From Prochlorococcus sp. AG-355-J09 (GTDB lineage Bacteria > Cyanobacteriota > Cyanobacteriia > PCC-6307 > Cyanobiaceae): DNA of 64,000 nt. A program made the position numbers and the translations under genes. The DNA is taken from positions 1 through 64,000 of the forward strand of contig QCDO01000005.1 of NCBI GenBank assembly GCA_003278735.1. The letters are read 5' to 3'. The notes beneath the pieces were generated by a model. The model saw only the letters and a program-made list of their open reading frames with translations, had not been told where the DNA came from and searched no databases. This document shows, piece after piece, positions 30,401 to 39,544 of the stretch (position 1 is the stretch's first letter; each line of letters starts with the position of its first letter).

Positions 30401-31834
30401 ATGTTTTCAAGTTATCAGCCTAAAAATAGTTTTGATGAATACTTTAAAGACAATGTTAACTCTGCTAGAGAAATATTGATTCCACTTCTTTCATCTTTAG
30501 ATAATATGGGACTTGAAGAATTAAACAGGAATCACTCTGCCGCAAAAAAATTATTACTAAGACATGGTGCAACTTTTAGATTAAACGATACTGGTTTAAA
30601 AGGTACTGAGAGAATATTACCTTTTGATCCACTTCCCAGAATAATTAGTAAAGATGATTGGGTAACGTTAGAAAAAGGCCTAAAACAAAGGCTTGAGGCA
30701 ATAGATTTGTTCCTAGATGATATTTATAATTCTCAAAAAATAATAAATGATGGAATAATTCCAAGAGAATTAATAGAGAGTTCAGAAGGTTGGAGACCTC
30801 AGATGATAGGTTTCAAACCTCCACTAAATAAATGGTGTCAAATTTCGGGACTTGATTTAATAAGGGATAGAAGAGGGGATTGGCATGTTTTAGAAGATAA
30901 TTTAAGGTGCCCTTCTGGGGTTGCTTATTTTTTAGAAAATAGATTAGTTATGAAAAATATTTTTCCTAATCTTTTCTCAGGAAGAATAGTTAAACCAATT
31001 GATGAATATCCATCATATCTTTTAAAAACCCTTCAAGACCTTGCAGTTTGGACTGACACTCCCAAAATAGTGCTACTAACTCCAGGAATTTTTAATAGTG
31101 CTTATTTTGAACATAGTTATCTAGCGCAAGAAATGGGCATCCAACTAGTTCAGGGTCATGACTTAGTTTGTAATGATGATTATGTATATTTAAAAACTAC
31201 CTCTGGATTAAAAAGAGTAGATGTCATTTACAGGCGAATTGATGATGATTTCTTAGATCCTCTTAATTTCAGAAAAGATTCCTGCCTTGGTGTAAGCGGA
31301 TTACTTGATGTTTTTAAAGCAGGTCATGTTGCTTTAGCAAATGCACCGGGTACTGGAATAGCAGATGACAAAATGATTTATTCTTTTGTTCCCAAGATGA
31401 TTAAATATTATCTTGATGAAGATATTATTATTAAAAATGTAGAAACGTATATTTGTCATTATCAAAAGGATCGTGAATATGTTCTAGAAAATTTATCAAA
31501 ACTTGTTGTTAAGTCTGTCGCAGAAGCTGGGGGTTATGGAATGTTAATTGGCCCTCACTCAACAACGAGTGAGATAGAAGAATTCGCTAATAAAATTAAA
31601 AATAATCCTAGAAATTTTATAGCACAACCAACATTAGAATTATCTACTGTGCCATCGTTATGTGAAGGAGAACTATACCCATGTCATGTTGATTTAAGAC
31701 CATATATCTTAAGAGGAAAAGATTCATGGGTTAGTCCAGGCGGGCTAACGAGAGTAGCATTAAAAAAAGGATCATTAGTCGTTAATTCTTCTCAAGGTGG
31801 AGGATGCAAAGATACATGGGTTGTAGGTAAATAA
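30401..31834 (+). CDS. Circularly permuted ATP-grasp type 2 protein
   Basis: 477 residues of the CP_ATPgrasp_2 family (formerly DUF404/407): FDEYFKDNVNSAREILIPLL, GWRPQMIGFKPPLNKWCQIS, GDWHVLEDNLRCPSGVAYFL, DVIYRRIDDDFLDPLNFR, and the late KSVAEAGGYGMLIGPH and LRPYILRGKDSW. Such enzymes are predicted to form amide bonds on peptides. It is the first gene of a three-gene operon with alpha-E and transglutaminase genes (1-base and 11-base gaps), an association seen in many bacteria. The substrate is not known. Confidence 0.92.
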   Translation: MFSSYQPKNSFDEYFKDNVNSAREILIPLLSSLDNMGLEELNRNHSAAKKLLLRHGATFRLNDTGLKGTERILPFDPLPRIISKDDWVTLEKGLKQRLEAIDLFLDDIYNSQKIINDGIIPRELIESSEGWRPQMIGFKPPLNKWCQISGLDLIRDRRGDWHVLEDNLRCPSGVAYFLENRLVMKNIFPNLFSGRIVKPIDEYPSYLLKTLQDLAVWTDTPKIVLLTPGIFNSAYFEHSYLAQEMGIQLVQGHDLVCNDDYVYLKTTSGLKRVDVIYRRIDDDFLDPLNFRKDSCLGVSGLLDVFKAGHVALANAPGTGIADDKMIYSFVPKMIKYYLDEDIIIKNVETYICHYQKDREYVLENLSKLVVKSVAEAGGYGMLIGPHSTTSEIEEFANKIKNNPRNFIAQPTLELSTVPSLCEGELYPCHVDLRPYILRGKDSWVSPGGLTRVALKKGSLVVNSSQGGGCKDTWVVGK

Positions 31835-31835
31835 T

Positions 31836-32777
31836 ATGCTTTTAAGTCGTGTAGCAGAATCTCTTTATTGGATCAATCGTTATTTAGAACGTGCGGAAAA
31901 CATATCTCGTTTCGTGGAAGTAAGCGAAGCAATGTCATTAGATTGTCCGCCAGGAAGCGCAGAACCTTGGCTCCCGTTAATTGACGCTTCAAGTGACAGA
32001 GAATCTTTTGATAAAAGATTTCCAGAGAAAAAACCTGATGACGTTATTAATTTTTTAATAAGAGATCGTTTAAATCCAAATAGCATAATTTCTTGCATTC
32101 AAATGGCAAGAGAAAATGCAAGGCAAATCAGAGATGTCATGACCACAGAAATGTGGGAGCAGATTAATATTTTATATTGGAATATGCAAGAAGGAGAGGC
32201 AATATGGAATAAACCAAGACAAGAACAATTAAGTGAAATAAGGAGGGAATGTCAGCTATTTTATGGAATTACAGATGCGACTCTAAGCAAAGATCTTGCC
32301 TGGAGATTCAGCATTCTTGGGAGATTAATCGAAAGAGCTGACAAAACATCAAGAATTTTAGATGTTAAATATTATTTACTCCTACCCAGCTTAGATGAAC
32401 TTGGAGGAGTTCTTGATGAGCTGCAATGGATTGCACTTTTACGTTCAGCTGGAGCTTATCAAATGTTTAGGAAAGCAGTGCAGAATTCTATAAAGCCTAA
32501 TTCAGTTGCGAGATTTCTTTTACTTGATCCAATTTTCCCTAGATCAGTAAGATACTGTCTTGATGGGATAAGCAATACTCTTAAATCAATAGATACCTCT
32601 CCAAGTACTGAAAATCCTTCAGAATTAGAATGCATGAGAGGTTTGCTTAAAGCAAAGTGGAGTTATATCAGAATTGAAGATATAATCAATGATGGTTTAC
32701 ATGAGGCAATCGATTCATTGCAAATGGATTTAAATAAATTAAATGATCTCATTCAAGAAAAATATTTTATTAATTAA
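31836..32777 (+). CDS. Alpha-E domain protein
   Basis: 313 residues, all helical. It begins LLSRVAESLYWINRYLERAE, the standard start of the alpha-E (DUF403) family, and continues RENARQIRDVMTTEMWEQIN and RFSILGRLIERADKTSRILD. Family members always travel with CP-ATP-grasp and transglutaminase-like proteins in a predicted peptide-modification system. It begins 1 base after the ATP-grasp stop. Probably a scaffold or regulatory subunit; this is inference. Confidence 0.92.
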   Translation: MLLSRVAESLYWINRYLERAENISRFVEVSEAMSLDCPPGSAEPWLPLIDASSDRESFDKRFPEKKPDDVINFLIRDRLNPNSIISCIQMARENARQIRDVMTTEMWEQINILYWNMQEGEAIWNKPRQEQLSEIRRECQLFYGITDATLSKDLAWRFSILGRLIERADKTSRILDVKYYLLLPSLDELGGVLDELQWIALLRSAGAYQMFRKAVQNSIKPNSVARFLLLDPIFPRSVRYCLDGISNTLKSIDTSPSTENPSELECMRGLLKAKWSYIRIEDIINDGLHEAIDSLQMDLNKLNDLIQEKYFIN

Positions 32778-32788
32778 GAAGTTTATTA

Positions 32789-33646
32789 ATGAGAATTAAA
32801 TACATTCACAAACTTGAATATAAATACGAAGACCCTGTTCAATTAGGTGAGCATAGATTATGTATAAAGCCAAGGTCAAATGGATTCCAAAAGCTAAAGA
32901 ATTTTGAATTAAAAATAACCCCAGAACCAGAAATTATTTATCCATTACTTGCTGCCAGCGGAGAAGAGATTAATAGAATCAGATTCAATGGATTAACAGA
33001 TAATTTAATTATTGAATCAATCAGTGAAGTTGAAACTATTAAACATCCAAACATTATTGATGGAGTTAAAAATAGAGATTTATCATTACCTTTTTGTAGA
33101 AGTATTATTAACAGAGATTTGCAGGGAGCATTAGAGGGATGGATGCCTAATGGACAACACGACCCCTCTGCTGTAGAACTTGCCCAAGAAGCCTTAGCAG
33201 GAAGCATTAATAACGCATTATCATTTACCTACCAGTTAATAGAGATTATTCAAGATCGGGTTAAATATACAAAAAGACATACAGGTCCAGCATGGCCGGC
33301 TAGCAGAACACTTAGAGAACGTATAGGTTCATGCAGAGATTTAGCAATGCTGATGGTTGAAGCTTGCAGGTCTATAGGTATCCCAAGCAGGTTTGTAAGT
33401 GGTTATCATTTTGAAGATCCGTTACCCTCTGAGTTGGATTTACACGCTTGGGCTGAATTATATATTCCAGGTGCTGGTTGGAGAGGTTTTGATCCAAGCG
33501 GGAAAGGATTAATAGATGATAGATATTTAACATTGGTATCATCTTCAAAATCTAATTTAACTTCTGTAATTACAGGAAACTTTATAGGAAAAAATAATCT
33601 AGAAAATACTTTATCTTGGGAAATCAAACCTCTTGAGATTAAATAA
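32789..33646 (+). CDS. Transglutaminase-like cysteine protease or transferase
   Basis: 285 residues: an N-terminal Bact_transglu_N beta domain (IKYIHKLEYKYEDPVQLGEH) and a transglutaminase core with catalytic Cys in RIGSCRDLAMLMVEACRSIG, His in LDLHAWAELYIPG and Asp in RGFDPS. In this operon family the enzyme is predicted to cleave or ligate peptides produced by the ATP-grasp partner. No signal peptide. No Anbu-type proteasome gene is seen nearby, although these operons often contain one. Confidence 0.92.
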   Translation: MRIKYIHKLEYKYEDPVQLGEHRLCIKPRSNGFQKLKNFELKITPEPEIIYPLLAASGEEINRIRFNGLTDNLIIESISEVETIKHPNIIDGVKNRDLSLPFCRSIINRDLQGALEGWMPNGQHDPSAVELAQEALAGSINNALSFTYQLIEIIQDRVKYTKRHTGPAWPASRTLRERIGSCRDLAMLMVEACRSIGIPSRFVSGYHFEDPLPSELDLHAWAELYIPGAGWRGFDPSGKGLIDDRYLTLVSSSKSNLTSVITGNFIGKNNLENTLSWEIKPLEIK

Positions 33647-33770
33647 AGACTAAATTTATAATCTTTTAAATGACGTAAAATATAAATAATAATATGTTTC
33701 TTTTTTAGTGTTATTTGATACGTTCTTAGATTAATAAATCTGTTTTCATTTGTTTAATCTTTAAAGAAAA

Positions 33771-34292
33771 TTGAACTCAAGTTTAGAAATTCCAGTTATC
33801 AAATCAAATAAATCAAAAATGTTTGAATTGATAAGTTATGAAAAATTTCGCGATACAAAAGATGTAAGATTTTTTGATATTAGTGTTAATGAATCAAATT
33901 ATAGAGATCTAGTTATTCACAGTGGTCCTGCAGTTAGTCCTCCAAATGATGAAGATTTTAATAATTGGCAATTTTATATACATCAAAATCAAGAAGATAA
34001 TCTATTAGCTATCTCTGGGGGTAGAACATTTTTTCTTGTAAATTTTGGTTGGGATTATCCTTTTTATAAAGTTAGATTAGAATCTTGCGGATATATTTTA
34101 AGGATACCTAGAGGAACTTTTCATAGATCGGTATCTGACGAAAACGGTTCCATAGTTTTAAATCAAGCAATTAGAGATAAAGACGGTACAGTTGAATCTG
34201 AATTCAAAGTTACCAATAGCAAAGAAAATAAAAAACTTCTAGATTGTATAACTAATTTAGAGCCTAAATTTAAAATTTATAGTGTTAAATAA
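33771..34292 (+). CDS. Hypothetical cupin-like protein, 173 aa
   Basis: 173 residues from a TTG start with a weak purine-rich ribosome site (AAAGAAAA). Beta-rich throughout: NNWQFYIHQNQEDNLLAISG, GRTFFLVNFGWDYPFYKVRL, and CGYILRIPRGTFHRSVSDEN. The last segment resembles the 'IPxGxxH' turn of cupin folds. I do not recognise a named family, so the cupin suggestion is a reading of the pattern. There is no signal peptide. Confidence 0.65.
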   Translation: MNSSLEIPVIKSNKSKMFELISYEKFRDTKDVRFFDISVNESNYRDLVIHSGPAVSPPNDEDFNNWQFYIHQNQEDNLLAISGGRTFFLVNFGWDYPFYKVRLESCGYILRIPRGTFHRSVSDENGSIVLNQAIRDKDGTVESEFKVTNSKENKKLLDCITNLEPKFKIYSVK

Positions 34293-34375
34293 TCTTAAAA
34301 AGGGATTCTAAATTTATTCATTGATTTAAAAAATTATCTAATTGTTATAAAATAATAATATTCGAATTTTCTAGT

Positions 34376-34894
34376 ATGAAATTTTTCAGATTTTTAAAAT
34401 ATCTTTTATGCATAACTTTTTCTTTCTTAATTTTATCCTCTCCAGTTTTTGCTGGGGCAAATGTAGCTGTTAAGGGCGAGGGAGATGAAGTTCCAAGTTA
34501 TGTAAGATCTAATATTACAGGATTTGATTTCCATGGAGAGGATCTTCATTTGTCATCTATAGCTGGAGCAGTTGCGAGAGATGCGGATTTTAGTGACGTT
34601 GATTTACATGGGACAACTTTAACCCTATCTGATTTAAAAGGTTCTAATTTAAATGGAATCGACCTGACCGATACTCTTTCTGATCGAGTTAATTTCCAAA
34701 AAACAGATCTTAGAAATGCTGTTTTAATAAATATGATCGCATCAGGTAGCAGTTTTGCAGGAGCTCAAATAGAAGGAGCAGATTTTTCTTACGCTATTCT
34801 TGACAGCGAAGATCAAAGAAATCTTTGTGAAATTGCTGATGGGATCAATCCAACAACAGGCGTTTCTACCAGAGAAAGTCTTGAGTGTAGTTAG
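34376..34894 (+). CDS. Exported pentapeptide-repeat protein
   Basis: 172 residues. A signal peptide covers about residues 1-26 (YLLCITFSFLILSSPVFAG). Pentapeptide repeats with A/D-(L/F)-x-x-x rhythm follow: DLHLSSIAGAVARDADFSDV, DLHGTTLTLSDLKGSNLNGI, DLTDTLSDRVNFQKTDLRNA. They form a right-handed beta-helix. The C-terminus carries a disulfide-capable pair (NLCEIADG and SLECS). Likely a thylakoid-lumen or periplasmic protein, as known for cyanobacterial members; function unknown. Confidence 0.87.
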   Translation: MKFFRFLKYLLCITFSFLILSSPVFAGANVAVKGEGDEVPSYVRSNITGFDFHGEDLHLSSIAGAVARDADFSDVDLHGTTLTLSDLKGSNLNGIDLTDTLSDRVNFQKTDLRNAVLINMIASGSSFAGAQIEGADFSYAILDSEDQRNLCEIADGINPTTGVSTRESLECS

Positions 34895-34917
34895 AACAAA
34901 AACTATAAGTAAACTTT

Positions 34918-35271
34918 TTATAAATAAACTTTCCTACCATTATTAAATTTATAAATCCTTTGTTCATCATCCTGAAATATCATTTCACCATTTAATTTGG
35001 ATTTCTTAAATTTTGAAAGCCTTGCTCTGTGAATATTAGATTTCCTATTAATATTTTCTTCATTATCATAACTCCCAATATAGATATTTATATTAGGATT
35101 TGAAAAGGTTTTTTCATCCTCTCTTAAAAAAATTCTTTCAATATTTGTTTGCGTACTTTGAAGTTTATTTTTAAATTTGTTTAATTTTAAGTTCTTTGGT
35201 TTTTTAGATTTAATTTTTTTGTAGACCAAAAAAATAACCCCTAAAATTAGAAAAAATAAAAATATATTCAT
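34918..35271 (-). CDS. Membrane-anchored basic hypothetical protein, 117 aa
   Basis: An N-terminal membrane helix (NIFLFFLILGVIFLVYKKI) is followed by a strongly basic region (KSKKPKNLKLNKFKNKLQ) and a beta-rich C-terminal part (NGEMIFQDDEQRIYKFNNGR). Possibly a peripheral cytosolic domain tethered to the membrane. It lies 3 bases after the upstream minus-strand gene and is probably co-transcribed with it. Function unknown. Confidence 0.58.
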   Translation of the reverse strand: MNIFLFFLILGVIFLVYKKIKSKKPKNLKLNKFKNKLQSTQTNIERIFLREDEKTFSNPNINIYIGSYDNEENINRKSNIHRARLSKFKKSKLNGEMIFQDDEQRIYKFNNGRKVYL

Positions 35272-35274
35272 TAA

Positions 35275-35466
35275 CTATTTAATTTTTATTTTAATATCTA
35301 CGCCTAAGTTACTTTTAGTAGTTAATATTTCTTTTCTTAAGATTCCATAAGTAAAAATTCTAGATAAAGTTTTCAAAGATTTAAAAACCAAAAAAACAGT
35401 AAATAAAAAGAAAACAATAATATTTTCTACAAGAATATTTTTATTTTTATTATCCAGATTGCTCAT
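35275..35466 (-). CDS. Small membrane protein, 63 aa
   Basis: A polar start (MSNLDNKNKN), one membrane helix (ILVENIIVFFLFTVFLVFK), and a basic C-terminal region ending KIKIK. It starts 16 bases after the stop of the sugar-kinase gene and ends 3 bases before the 117-residue gene, suggesting a three-gene minus-strand operon. No family recognised. Confidence 0.52.
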   Translation of the reverse strand: MSNLDNKNKNILVENIIVFFLFTVFLVFKSLKTLSRIFTYGILRKEILTTKSNLGVDIKIKIK

Positions 35467-35482
35467 GTAAGTGTTAATTCAA

Positions 35483-36352
35483 TTATTTTTCATCATTATT
35501 TGCATATGGTCCGAAAAATTCACTAGCGTCTCTTCCCATTACTTTAGCAAGATTTAAACTTTTATCTATATCCCATTTAGATGCCATTCCATAAAGAATA
35601 CCAGCAGCAAAAGAATCACCACATCCATAAGAATCAACCTTTAATTTTTTGTTTTTAAGAGCCTTATATCTTCCTCCTGGGAATATTATGCCTCCCTTCT
35701 CTCCCTCGGTTTTAATAGTATATTTGGGTTTTAACGATAATTCAGAAAAAGAAAAAACTTCTCCGGGATCAAGATTACTGCCTATTAATCCATCTAAAAG
35801 AACATTTGAATTATTAATTATATTTAATCCTACCCTTGGTGTTGTACACAGTATTGAAGCCGATCTAGCCATTTTAAAAATCTCTGAATCAGATGCAGTA
35901 ATAAAAATTCCATCCATTTTTTTTAAAATGTTCCATTCTAAATTGTCTTTATGAGTTGGAGCTAACCTTTCACCAATAACTGTTATTGCTCTTTCACCTT
36001 GAGAGTCAATTAAACTAAATCCTCTTCTAGTTGGTTTATCACGCCAGGCTACATGCAACTTAATTCCCATATTTGAGAGAATCTTGAAACACTTATCTCC
36101 ATAATCATCATTACCTAATGACGTAAAAAAATGAATTTGGTTTAAAGTTAAATCAGAAAGTATTTTCGCGATAATAGATCCACCACCAGCTGGATACTCA
36201 AGGGACTTTTCAGAATGAGAAATGACTCCAGGTTTTGGTAATTGATCAACCTTTAAAAAATTTATCCACTCAACATGACCAACAACGGCAAAATTTAAAT
36301 TTTCTTTTTTAAATTTATAGTCTTCACCTTTATTATTCTTTTCAACAACCAT
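35483..36352 (-). CDS. PfkB/ribokinase-family carbohydrate kinase
   Basis: 289 residues of the PfkB family. The sugar-binding start GHVEWINFLKVDQLPKPGVI and PAGGGSIIAKILSDL are followed by the anion-hole and catalytic base motif SYGCGDSFAAGILYGMASKW (GxGD with Asp as base). It phosphorylates a sugar or nucleoside with ATP. The substrate cannot be read from the sequence. It heads a minus-strand group with two small membrane-protein genes, divergent from the DUF2834 gene. Confidence 0.88.
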   Translation of the reverse strand: MVVEKNNKGEDYKFKKENLNFAVVGHVEWINFLKVDQLPKPGVISHSEKSLEYPAGGGSIIAKILSDLTLNQIHFFTSLGNDDYGDKCFKILSNMGIKLHVAWRDKPTRRGFSLIDSQGERAITVIGERLAPTHKDNLEWNILKKMDGIFITASDSEIFKMARSASILCTTPRVGLNIINNSNVLLDGLIGSNLDPGEVFSFSELSLKPKYTIKTEGEKGGIIFPGGRYKALKNKKLKVDSYGCGDSFAAGILYGMASKWDIDKSLNLAKVMGRDASEFFGPYANNDEK

Positions 36353-36393
36353 AAGCTTTTAAATACTATTATTAAAAGAAATATTTTTGACAA

Positions 36394-36765
36394 GTGAATT
36401 CATTCAACATTTTAAAAGATAATAAACAGATACTATCTTTTCTTTACCTTTTTCTATCAATTTTGGGAGCTGTTCTGCCAATGTTGGCAAATTTCGAATT
36501 TGCTAGGGAATATGGAAACAGCTTTGATATTAATAACTTCATTTCTTTAGCGAATGCAAACCCTGCAGCTCAGTCAATTTCTAGAGACTTATTAGTAGGT
36601 GCAAGCGCTATTTTTATATGGATAGTAAATGAATCAAAAAGACTAAACATGAAGAATATGTGGGTTGTATACATTGGAACTTTTCTTATAGCCTTCGCAT
36701 TCTCTGCACCTTTTTTCTTATTTCTAAGAGAGAAAAGAATTATTGAATTAGAAAAGATTAATTAA
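36394..36765 (+). CDS. DUF2834 membrane protein
   Basis: 123 residues from a GTG start. Three membrane segments (LSFLYLFLSILGAVLPMLA, SRDLLVGASAIFIWIVNES and NMWVVYIGTFLIAFAFSAPF) with the loop containing DRxL-type SRDLLVGASA, as in the DUF2834 family. Function unknown. Its last 4 bases overlap the end of the convergent MFS gene. Confidence 0.8.
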   Translation: MNSFNILKDNKQILSFLYLFLSILGAVLPMLANFEFAREYGNSFDINNFISLANANPAAQSISRDLLVGASAIFIWIVNESKRLNMKNMWVVYIGTFLIAFAFSAPFFLFLREKRIIELEKIN

Positions 36766-37991
36766 AATAATCTCTTAAATAGAATTATAAATGCAATAAA
36801 GCAACAACAAGAAATTGAAAGCCAGATTATTGAAGCATAACCAAATAGATCTAATATGCGACCTGAAATAAATGGTCCAAAAAAATAACCCATAGCGAAA
36901 CATTGTGATAGTAGAGCAAGTGCAAAACCTTTTTTATTTGAAGGAGCTATTCTGAAAACGACATCTGTTGATGTTGGAAGAAATGAAGCAGTCCCTAAAC
37001 TTACTAAAATCAATGCCAAAGAAATTAAATAAAACGCTGGGATATTTAAATAACTAGAAATAAATAATAAAAATGCAGCGAAAGAGAAATTTATTAAACT
37101 AAATTTCAAGCCAAATAATCTTTCTTTCTTAGATATCCAAGAACCGACAGGCCATTGTAAAAACAACAATAAAATTAACTGAATAGAAATTATAAGACTA
37201 ATAATTTCTTTGCTTAATTCATTGCGATATACTCCACCTTTAACAAGATCCAAAGGCAAAGTTACTTGTATCAAGGCTAAAGAGGTAGTTATCAATAAAA
37301 TAGATAAAATTATTATTGTTGAATTTTTATTCCATTTCAATTGTCCCTGATTAATTGGATCTACTAATTTTTTTTGAAAATTTTCTAAGCTTCTTTTTAT
37401 AGAAGAACTATTTCTAGATATTAAATAGGTGATAACTAACATGCAAAAAATATCATTTATAAATATTGATTTAGAATACAAAAAATTCGTCATATACCCC
37501 CCTAAGAATACCCCTAGAAATATTCCTAAAGCTTCCGAACTTCTAACAAGGGCATAAGCTTTACGTGTTTCGATAGGATGACAAAAATAGGGCACCCCAA
37601 ACTCGGCAGCAGGCCAATATATTCCTGCAGCAGCCCCAACAAGTGATTGTCCAATTATGTACAAAAAAGTATCTCTTGAAAAAATGAGGCATAAGCTTGC
37701 TGCAATACTTAGTATTGAAGAAGTAATTATCGGAAATTGTATTTTTCCCGTTTTATTAAGATAATTACCTGTAAAGAGTCTTGTTACGGTTCCAATTATT
37801 GCTGAAATGGTAAATCCTAGGCCAATATCTGTCGCCGATAATCCTAGGTTATTAAAAATAAGTGATGTTAAATAAATAACACCTCCTGCTCCAAATGCAG
37901 CAAAAAATCTTATCTTGGTTATTAACCTCAAATGATAAGGAAATTGAATCCACCAATTTTTGCTAATTTGTAAACTATTTGGACTAATCAC
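36762..37991 (-). CDS. Major facilitator superfamily transporter
   Basis: 409 residues with about twelve membrane helices. The loop 2-3 signature is visible in modified form (GTVTRLFTGNYLNKTGKIQF), with a central hydrophilic loop (NSSSIKRSLENFQKKLVDPI). It fits the sugar/drug-efflux branch of MFS; the substrate is unknown. It starts at GTG 37991. The start of the divergent hydrolase gene lies only 2 bases away (37994), and the two GTG codons form CACTAGTG. Confidence 0.86.
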   Translation of the reverse strand: MISPNSLQISKNWWIQFPYHLRLITKIRFFAAFGAGGVIYLTSLIFNNLGLSATDIGLGFTISAIIGTVTRLFTGNYLNKTGKIQFPIITSSILSIAASLCLIFSRDTFLYIIGQSLVGAAAGIYWPAAEFGVPYFCHPIETRKAYALVRSSEALGIFLGVFLGGYMTNFLYSKSIFINDIFCMLVITYLISRNSSSIKRSLENFQKKLVDPINQGQLKWNKNSTIIILSILLITTSLALIQVTLPLDLVKGGVYRNELSKEIISLIISIQLILLLFLQWPVGSWISKKERLFGLKFSLINFSFAAFLLFISSYLNIPAFYLISLALILVSLGTASFLPTSTDVVFRIAPSNKKGFALALLSQCFAMGYFFGPFISGRILDLFGYASIIWLSISCCCFIAFIILFKRLF

Positions 37992-37993
37992 TA

Positions 37994-39544
37994 GTGAAAT
38001 ACATTTTTATAATTTTTTTTAGTTTTTGTGGTTTATTTTTTAATAATGGTTTAAAGGCTGCTGAAAAGATAAATATTAAGTTTGAAGAGATGGAAATCCC
38101 TCTTACTATAGAACAATTATCAAAAATAGAAAAATACAAAGATAATTCAACAGAATTAATAGATTGGCTAAAAAAAAATGGATTTATAAGAGTTTTTGAA
38201 TTATCAAAATTTTTAGAATTTTCAGTTTTCAAAGAAGAGGGATTAAATAGAGAAATATTAAGAAGTTGGATAGGGCGTAAAATTCTTACAGAATTAAGCA
38301 AAAGCATTAAAGTTCCAAATGACAATAATGGAACAGAAATATATAACACTATAGAAAATTTATTAGATCAAAAAAAAGAAGTTTCAACTTTAGACATCAT
38401 AAAGGCATTACCATCAGAAGAAATTTCACTGGATATTGATAATCTAATTTTAATAATTTCATCTTGGAAAAATGAATTATCAATGCAACAAGAACTGTTG
38501 TCCAAATTAAATCAGCTTGAAAGAACTAAACAAAATGCCTTTAAAAATACTGAAAAAAAATCAACTAAAGATCTAATAAAAATTGAAAAAAAAATTTATG
38601 CTCCTCACCGAGTGAAACCTTTTGAAATTGAAATATGGAAAAGCAATAAAACAAATTTTGATAAAGAATTGATAATATTTATGCCAGGACTTGGAGGCGA
38701 AATTAATAATTTCAAATGGATAGGTAACGAATTGGCTAGAAGAGGCTGGCCAATATTATTCATAGATCATAGAGGGAGTAATTTAGAGTCATTCATAGAA
38801 GTACTCGATGGTAAGGAAACAATACCAGGAAGTGTAGACTTTTACTTATATAGAATTAAAGATTTAGATGCTGTATTGAAAGCTCATGAAAATGGAGAAT
38901 TTGATTTACCTAATAATTCTTATATTTTAATGGGGCATTCACTTGGTGCTTTAATAGCACTTTTATATGAAGGCAAGAAACCTACTGATCAACTAGAGGA
39001 AAAATGTAATTCGGCATTAAAAGACTTTGCGGTAACAAATTTATCAAAATTACTTCAATGTCAGTTGAGTGAAATACCATTCCCTAAGAAAAAAAATACT
39101 AATAAGGCCAGTGCCATAGTTGGTTTTAATTCATTTGGAAGTCTAGTATGGCCAAAAGAAAATAGTACAGGCATTAAAGCACCAACTCTTTTAATAGGTG
39201 GTACTTATGACCTTATTACACCGTTAATGAATGAACAATTTAGAGTTTTTTATGCTTTAGATAATCCATCAAATAGATTTCTAATTATTGAAGGAGCAAG
39301 TCATTTCTCTCCAATAAGAATTAATAAAAGCTTTGAAGAAAATAATGACCTCTTCAAAATAAGTGAATCTTTTATTGGTTCAGAGCCAATATTAGTACAA
39401 GATTTATCTACTAAATTTATAGTTGAATTTTTAAAAAATATTAAAGACCAAAAGATCCCTAATGTCGTTAAAAACCAAAGAGATTTGGGACTTGACTTCC
39501 ATCTTTTAGATCTTGAAACAATAAAAGAAATTTCCGAAAATTAG
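37994..39544 (+). CDS. Exported alpha/beta hydrolase with DUF1400 N-terminal domain
   Basis: 516 residues. A signal peptide covers about residues 1-22 (YIFIIFFSFCGLFFNNGLKA). The N-terminal helical part (EMEIPLTIEQLSKIEKYKDN) fits the cyanobacterial DUF1400 domain. The alpha/beta hydrolase core follows with FMPGLGGEINNFKWIGNELA, FIDHRGSN, the nucleophile elbow GHSLGALIALLYEG, Asp in LLIGGTYDLITP and His in GASHFSP. Substrate unknown. The GTG start is supported by the signal peptide beginning exactly there. Confidence 0.83.
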   Translation: MKYIFIIFFSFCGLFFNNGLKAAEKINIKFEEMEIPLTIEQLSKIEKYKDNSTELIDWLKKNGFIRVFELSKFLEFSVFKEEGLNREILRSWIGRKILTELSKSIKVPNDNNGTEIYNTIENLLDQKKEVSTLDIIKALPSEEISLDIDNLILIISSWKNELSMQQELLSKLNQLERTKQNAFKNTEKKSTKDLIKIEKKIYAPHRVKPFEIEIWKSNKTNFDKELIIFMPGLGGEINNFKWIGNELARRGWPILFIDHRGSNLESFIEVLDGKETIPGSVDFYLYRIKDLDAVLKAHENGEFDLPNNSYILMGHSLGALIALLYEGKKPTDQLEEKCNSALKDFAVTNLSKLLQCQLSEIPFPKKKNTNKASAIVGFNSFGSLVWPKENSTGIKAPTLLIGGTYDLITPLMNEQFRVFYALDNPSNRFLIIEGASHFSPIRINKSFEENNDLFKISESFIGSEPILVQDLSTKFIVEFLKNIKDQKIPNVVKNQRDLGLDFHLLDLETIKEISEN

